A DNA stretch of 64,000 nt from Selaginella moellendorffii (taxonomy: Eukaryota; Streptophyta; Lycopodiopsida; Selaginellales; Selaginellaceae). This document shows positions 60,101-64,000 of this stretch, piece by piece. The position numbers and the translations under genes were made by a program. The stretch spans positions 3,315,908 to 3,379,907 of the forward strand of contig NW_003314269.1 of the NCBI RefSeq assembly GCF_000143415.4. Direction: 5' to 3'. The number at the start of each line of letters is the position of its first letter. The first letter of the stretch is position 1. The notes under the pieces were generated by a model. The model made no database searches. It saw only the letters and a list, made by a program, of their open reading frames with translations, and was not told the origin of the DNA.

Positions 60101-60237
60101 ACTGATACAGCAGCATTGCCTTCCCCAAGCCTTTCACAGTGTATAACAAAGTTCCGATCCATAGACACAAGGGTCCCTTTTGCAACTCTCTTCCCACCAT
60201 TCAAAATGTAAACCTTTTCCCCAACCTTGAAGGCCAT
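57169..60237 (-). CDS. DDE/RNase H-like transposase candidate, intact, 1022 aa
   Basis: The order along the protein is as follows. Residues 1-190 hold two copies of a small beta-rich module (VGEKVYILN...VAKGTLVS and AKVFLNN...VAEGLATV) similar to the domain seen beside plant CACTA transposases (DUF8039-like). A cysteine cluster (CCKRRCC) lies near 227-233 and a CxxC at 417/420. A likely catalytic core has IHDKMDQKKTCLP (D478, D481), LQTDNAGSENKN (D645) and GHTHEDVDAMFSHLAESLR (E684, D685, D687). Residues about 920-975 form a Tudor/BAH-like small domain (KGMVVLVRPSNKKQMIWVGR). The core resembles the DUF7869 type of DDE-like proteins from memory; I could not test this. The predicted role is mobilisation of the element. 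The ATG follows the splice acceptor of the 310-nt leader intron by one base. A 52-nt intron at the end would replace the last few residues with an acidic tail (GEQSESESEEA) ending at 57096. Confidence 0.8.
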   Translation of the reverse strand: MAFKVGEKVYILNGGKRVAKGTLVSMDRNFVIHCERLGEGNAAVSVETVFDGNVVAIERGEMVVGVNVVVALKNLQKKADVGDRASATHVPSVDLKNRATWIQAKVFLNNPEGEVVAEGLATVVDPRDAVANQELGWDDIGVAILEVVDTEENSLTIGSIVRWKLRHLVFENVKDSQSNTTTTDDRTSLHGKRKYTFLKRSQRDLSNEPKRQKMAMEVRMVSTVACCKRRCCQHADWDAIEEERARYKTLSWKAARNFVYEALRSSVDASEHQVGGMVFQRGLVCMKAWRIIYGVPRSTFYRIKTEFEEQRVQQAVHGNDGTHKTRGHVVYGEAIFKRFVETCSEQQPHKTRLLEDGTRDTQRVLPSMYTKGAILEDVNRELQSNGYRKLSQSRFSRLWSNRFRDVSIGKYSSFSKCDECTAIKMALSKNSCSAQERETLVRRRLDHNIEQRSCRTVYYHNRILSMERPDSYLCIIHDKMDQKKTCLPRLNPAPKAISSSMQLPVSLFGIIAHGHGAQNYGNFFVPLWGGGGANMMIASLAKHLRSLQSAQTELNGQPLHKALVDRTPYRVQLEEEQRLAVSRGAPCHPSEYVGRQIVGLSREASCHSDEAGRPVNAQPHPNEVESQGSSCGRCGLPPHLLLQTDNAGSENKNMYVFTYLAMLVAKGIFETVTLGFLMVGHTHEDVDAMFSHLAESLRRSNVLTLPQLYDEFQNCIKGTVEAALLTEVPDFKGFVRGYIRDGSETLIGHSKPLQFHFSMCDGAPVMRYKMREWDTVWLPVDGIELFKRDPITGEPMIPQGSPRPMHPDGLKDQESIVAGIRQHIAFWKRGLVFGGESYFQRCKPLLEYWEKIISAIQNGPVVYEELEESFWPEPRAPDSSGTMSSGNAVTDNDVEDHYCGPRNKKPDSAFNPVQVCKGMVVLVRPSNKKQMIWVGRCITDAEEDAETNSFNVTVEWFKPSSGYTKDCLEKRWVLNPRDPSMSISVDNVVHGWMRKQSATITLPDHARDAARAFITRVQGEIH
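58417..58495. repeat. Two palindromes inside the right transposase coding sequence
   Basis: 58417-58438 and 58474-58495, again 57 bp apart. Confidence 0.7.
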
Positions 60238-60238
60238 T

Positions 60239-60548
60239 CTGAAAGTGCAGAAAAGAAGTTAAGACCATACAAAAAATGATTGGAGAATGGCCTAAATCAT
60301 AACATACCAAACAACCTCAATAGCATGAGGCCACATGCCATTATTCAAACATGCTATTGACACCCACGTGAAATTTCGCATTCACAAAATTGGCATGAGG
60401 CCTCATGCCATCTTGATATACACACAGCTGCAGGCAAGTAAAAACATACATGACAATACGCTAGCCATGAAATTGCAAGGGCCCAAGATGGCATGTGGCC
60501 TCATGCCATTTCTAAATGTGGTCCTAAGCCATTCCATGGTGAACATAC
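60239..60548 (-). other. 310-nt leader intron of the right transposase, with palindromes
   Basis: Same splice sites and length as the left copy. Palindromes are at 60320-60341, 60390-60411 and 60488-60509. Confidence 0.6.
60320..60509. repeat. Three palindromes in the right transposase leader intron
   Basis: 60320-60341, 60390-60411 and 60488-60509. Confidence 0.75.
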
Positions 60549-60593
60549 CAGGAAGCACAAGTGCCGAATATCAAGAGGAAGCGGTAGCCACAC

Positions 60594-60740
60594 CAAAGAC
60601 AGTGCCGCTCGCAACACCGCAACTACTCGTAGCGCCGCTCGCAACACCGCAACTGCTCGTAGCGCCGCTCGCACAAACTGCCACTCGCATAAACTGCCGC
60701 TCGCAATGGCGCTCGCAATGCCGCAACCGCTCGTAGACGC
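60594..60740. repeat. GCCGCTCGC-rich leader of the right transposase
   Basis: Mirror of the left leader, with the 30-bp direct repeat (AACACCGCAACT... plus CTCGTAGCGCCGCTCGC) present in near-perfect tandem. Confidence 0.5.
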
Positions 60741-61099
60741 ATAAACCACAGCCCACAACGCCGCTTACACAAGCAGCGCTCACTGCGCTCAGCGGAACCA
60801 AGAACACGGCGCACAAAAATGATAGACCTAGGAATGAGTTCGAGAATTCAAAAATAACACACGCTTGAACGTCACATCAAATCCTCTGACAAACCAGATC
60901 TTATGATTCCTCTGACAAATTTCAAACTGAGTAGCTTCTAGACTTTGCTGTCGGAGGTTGAACTTTGTCACATCATGTCCTTGCCTCGATCCAGCTGTGC
61001 CATGTCAGTGATTCGAACTTTGCCATGCCATGTCAGCGATCCGCGCCAAGATTATTCGCCGTGTAAAGGAATAATTACGCTGTGTGTGTACGTCCATTT

Positions 61100-61232
61100 A
61101 TGGCAATATAAGGCCACACGCCATTCAAAGAATAATGCTTGACATAAGGCCACACGCCATTCAAAGAATAATGCTAGTCGAGCATTTTTTGGTGCATTTT
61201 TGGGTTCAAAATTGCATGAGCCCACACGCTAT
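61100..61232. repeat. Three palindromes in the right promoter region, part 2
   Basis: 61100-61124, 61139-61160 and 61211-61232, matching 6041, 6005 and 5933 of the left copy. Confidence 0.7.
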
Positions 61233-61567
61233 AAAGTTTACCTGTACCAAAAATAGAAACAGCTTTATTTACTTGGGAATTTAAGTGGTTGAGGCATTTT
61301 TAAACTTACAAACACATGCCCTACTTACATTCCTTTGGTTGCCTAAAATTCAAAAATATTATAAACCTTTCTTTTTGCATTTTCAATGTTTTCAATTATG
61401 GTTTTTGATTTTCGTAGGACCAGCCTAGTAATCTATTTGCATCCCGTCATGTTTATAGCTAGCTTTCGTTCGTCCCCTTCGCTAGCCTGAGATACATCTG
61501 CTCGGCATCTGCCTCTTACAGCATTTGCCCAGAAAGGGCATCTTTCTTCACGCAGCATTTGCCACAT

Positions 61568-61601
61568 GTTTAGGGTTTAGGGTTTAGGGTTTAGGGTTTA
61601 G
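61568..61601. repeat. Interstitial telomere-like repeat, right copy
   Basis: The same 34 bp in reverse orientation (TTTAGGG units), matching 5564-5597. Confidence 0.85.
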
Positions 61602-62074
61602 CAATTCAGTAGCTTGATAAACATGCAAATACAGAACTTGATGCAAAATCCTTTGATATGTCACAATGCCCCTAGGACCATAAACACATTTCAATAGAGA
61701 GGGTCCTTTCATTTCATAACTCCTTACGTAGATCTTGGTGAAACCAGAGTTAGTGAAGTTAGTTTCTTGTGATCCCGCATCTGATTGTGATGTCCCTTTG
61801 TAGTTTCGATGGAAAGGTCAATGCACACCAAACTGTGAAATCTTGGAGCAAAATAACGGTCGGATCTATGGCAAATGCCCCTGAAACATTGTAAGGCTCG
61901 TGTGGTCTCATGTGGTGTCCGATTGAGATGCTTCTTTGCAGGGTCATCAAGAAAGACATTGTATACCATTCTGTAAAATCTAGTTGCGATCTAACGGTTG
62001 GATCTCCAGAAAACTCAAAAAAATCTCGCGCGTGTCAGAATATCCTAGGAATATACTCCTATGTGCCCCTGAAA

Positions 62075-62469
62075 ATGGCATGCGGCCCCACGCCATTCAA
62101 GAGATAATGCCAGATGACGCCGAGAATTTTTTGGTGCATTTTTTGGGTTCAAAATTGCATGAGCCCACACGCTATAAAGTTTATCTTTGCCAAATAGAGA
62201 AAAGTTTATCTGTGTCATGTGAGGTAGTTACAGTCCTTTGTGCTCGGCATCTGCCTCTTGCAGCATTTGCACTGAAAGGGAATTTTTCTCCATTCAGCAT
62301 TTGGCCCTGAAAATGGCATGCGCCCACACGCCATTGAAGGAATAACGCCACAGGACGCCTGGATTTTTGGGTTTAAAATGTTTAGGGTTTTTTGGGTTTT
62401 TTCAAAATATTTTGGGTCCAACGTTTTTTGGGTTTCTTTGGTTCAAAATTGCATGAGCCCACACGCTAT
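62075..62469. repeat. Four palindromes in the right promoter region, part 1
   Basis: 62075-62096, 62154-62175, 62313-62334 and 62448-62469, each with a left counterpart at the same spacing. Confidence 0.75.
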
Positions 62470-62576
62470 AATATTGATTTGAGAGAAAAATAGAAACAGA
62501 TAGAATTTCTTTATTTAGCTGAACATCTGCCATTTTTGGAAATACAAGATGCTTTGGAATATCCAATCATGCATGG

Positions 62577-62587
62577 TATAAATATAG
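62577..62587 (+). promoter_or_regulatory. TATA box candidate for the right ParB-like gene
   Basis: TATAAATATAG on the plus strand, about 600 bp upstream of the ATG at 63176, identical to the left copy. Confidence 0.5.
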
Positions 62588-62814
62588 CGAGGGTATTAAA
62601 TGATATCCCAATCATGATCTTTCTTTTGGATTTCGCGTGCATGCAGTCCGAGGAATGATGATGTTGCGGATTTCTTTTGGATTTTGCGTGCTTGCATGCG
62701 CGCGGCAATCCAGAAATTAATGGTGGCGCCCAAGTCCGAGGAATGATGACGTGGCGGGATTACCAACCGTTGTGACATTTCGCGCGTGTGAGGTTAGGTT
62801 TTGCATTTTGCTTT

Positions 62815-62970
62815 GTACTCGCGCTCGCACACTCGCGCTCCCGCTCGCATCGCGCTCCCACTCGCGATCACGCTCACTTCTCTACAGGTTTCTCGTGTGC
62901 ATCGGCGTCCACTCGCGCTTGCATCACACTCGCGCTCGCATCGCGCTCGTGTGCATCGGCGTCCACTTCA
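62815..62970. repeat. CGCTCGC-rich leader of the right ParB-like gene
   Basis: Complement of the left leader repeat with indels. The repeat number differs between copies, as expected of a slippage-prone tract. Confidence 0.55.
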
Positions 62971-63175
62971 AGACACACCCAGTTTGTAACTTCGCCGCCA
63001 ACTCCGCCGCCCACTCCACCACCCACACGCAGCCCACTTGGCGTCCCGGGAGATTTCAGCGCCACTCTCCAACTGTAAGTGGCAGAGTAGCCTTGCTGCT
63101 ACGATCCGCTGCACACACAGTGCACATTCGCCAGCGAGTCCGGCCTCGATTGTCACGGCCTCCATTCGGCTTCAA

Positions 63176-64000
63176 ATGGTAAGTCTTTTAGACGAAGTAG
63201 AAAATGGCATGAGGCCACATGCCATTCAGTAGCAACATTGGCATGCACCGATTGGGCTCTCGAGTGCAGTCCGGTTACAGATGGCGTGTAGCCTCACGCC
63301 ATCTTAGGATGCAGCCTCAAGACATCTGATGCAGTGGTGAATGGCGTGTGGCCTCACGTTATTTCCAGCTGCTAGCTTTTCATCTGTCAGCTCTAATTGT
63401 TGTGCATTTTTGAACAGGCGAGGAATTGCGTTCTTCTTCCAGCCACTGTCAATGTGGATGCAGAGAAGGGGGAGGAGCTCACCAGTTGGACTTTCGGGAT
63501 GGAAGGCGAGGATCTGATGCTGTACAACACAGATGGTGGGAGAAAAGAATGCATGGGGATCCTCATCCAAGTGACAGACACTCCATGCAGTTCCATGCAA
63601 GAATATGGACTGGCACTTGTGGTAGAGACAGCGTCCGCCTTCAAGATCCACCTTGCACATCCTAGCGGCTTCCCGGAGGGGGGCAGCGGCTATGAGGAAT
63701 TCCTAGAGGGAGCTAGGGAGAGGTTGTCCAGGAGGCCCACAATTTCAAAGACGCTGCGGGTCTATGAAGATCACATGGAATCCACGGACCTCACCTACGG
63801 CGATGTTCAAAAACTATATTCCAACATTGAGCCGTTGAGAGTGCCTCCAGTTTGCGAAGCGAAGGGGAAGGGGGTCGATCTGGAAACTACCCCGAAGCAG
63901 AAAAGGGTGGTCAAGCTCAAGCCGACGTCCGACTCTGCTGCTCCAAAAAAGAAGCTACTCGGTGATGCCATTGCCTCGGGTTCGAACACTACACCCACCA
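63176..64000 (+). CDS. ParB-like candidate gene of the right element, 5' part
   Basis: The ATG (63176-63178) is the last codon of the leader exon. It is followed directly by a 239-nt GT-AG intron (63179-63417), and coding resumes at 63418 and stays open to the window end (194 codons). The protein start corresponds residue by residue to the left copy, with a few substitutions. The visible part covers an unrecognised N-terminal domain with a serine/proline/lysine-rich linker (PKQKRVVKLKP, APKKKLLG) that looks like nuclear-localisation sequence. The segment resembling ParB lies beyond the window. The gene is divergent from the transposase at 60237 and shares its 5' region. Confidence 0.6.
63179..63417 (+). 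other. 239-nt first intron of the right ParB-like gene, with three palindromes
   Basis: ATG|GTAAGT at 63179 and TGAACAG at 63417. Palindromes at 63204-63225, 63281-63302 and 63341-63362 occupy 66 of its 239 nt. One differs from its left counterpart by restoring the ATGGC arm (63341 against 3816), showing that arms mutate independently. Confidence 0.65.
63204..63362. repeat. Three palindromes in the first intron, right ParB-like gene
   Basis: 63204-63225, 63281-63302 and 63341-63362. Confidence 0.75.

Larger units (their letters stand above)
55536..64000 (-). mobile_element. Right copy of the same element, inverted, incomplete at the window edge
   Basis: This is the reverse complement of the left element, with scattered substitutions. 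Its inner terminus begins at 55536 (GCTCTATTTTGTTAAAG) immediately after a fragment of an unrelated LTR. It differs from the left copy by a 429-bp tandem duplication at the inner end and by lacking 425 bp downstream of the transposase. The transposase frame is uninterrupted and the ParB-like gene is open to the window end, so this is the better-preserved copy. The differences from the left copy argue against an assembly mirror artefact. Confidence 0.8.

Noticed and set aside
57169-60237. KDZ or CACTA (Tnp2) transposase
   Set aside because: The KDZ and Tnp2 core signatures are not seen; only the N-terminal modules recall CACTA-associated proteins.
1-64000. Regular palindromic repeats taken as a CRISPR array
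   Set aside because: Spacing is irregular, no unique-spacer pattern, no cas genes, and the DNA is eukaryotic with introns and retrotransposons.
1-64000. tRNA or rRNA genes
   Set aside because: None recognised by eye; the only tRNA-related sequences are primer-binding sites of the LTR elements.

Overview
The window looks like nuclear DNA of a land plant. It has plant-type Ty3/gypsy elements, one of them a chromodomain chromovirus, TTTAGGG-type telomere-like repeats, GT-AG introns and a bulb-lectin-like gene. A large, repeat-rich genome such as that of a fern fits best, but the species is not settled by the sequence. There is one 100-base assembly gap (46494-46593).

The dominant structure is an inverted pair of closely related DNA-transposon-like elements. 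The left copy runs from beyond position 1 to about 11627. The right copy runs, in opposite orientation, from 55536 to beyond 64000. Each copy carries two divergently transcribed genes and one small ORF. (1) A 1022-codon gene encodes a DDE/RNase H-like transposase candidate. It is open in the right copy and has one stop in the left copy. (2) A multi-exon gene encodes a basic/acidic protein with a tentative ParB/sulfiredoxin-like segment. Its left copy has at least two in-frame stops, and its right copy is open as far as the window shows. (3) The small ORF has 119 codons and the same protein in both copies. Between the two genes lies a shared promoter region with a TATA box, telomere-like repeats, GC-rich leaders and repeated modules.

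The most unusual signal is a 22-bp imperfect palindrome. Its arms are ATGGCRTG and CAYGCCAT, around a six-base core usually containing GGCC. I count 27 copies in the left element and 20 in the right, and none that I recognise in the 43.9 kb between them. They sit in promoters, in 5' introns, near the 3' ends of genes, and inside introns of only 38-54 nt, always 9-11 nt before the 3' splice site. Only two copies fall in coding sequence. This resembles an introner-like or binding-site system proper to the element.

The 43.9 kb between the copies is nested, decayed retrotransposon sequence. It contains a 2.1 kb LTR with a hexamer-type minisatellite (11970-14050), a non-coding LTR element (15160-21214), a gypsy element with a duplicated gag and no recognised RT core (21790-27325), and an AT-rich island (27330-31340). 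The island holds an intact lectin-like ORF and a diverged homolog of the small element ORF. Further along are a gypsy pol relic (32500-34660), two 1.1 kb tandem units (35071-37160), a solo LTR with a perfect target-site duplication (37958-39753), a 1.66 kb duplicated unit interrupted by a solo LTR (40162-44252), a second copy of the non-coding element (44253-46493 and 53363-55351) split by a decayed chromovirus (46594-53362), and an LTR fragment (55352 to about 55505) beside the right element.
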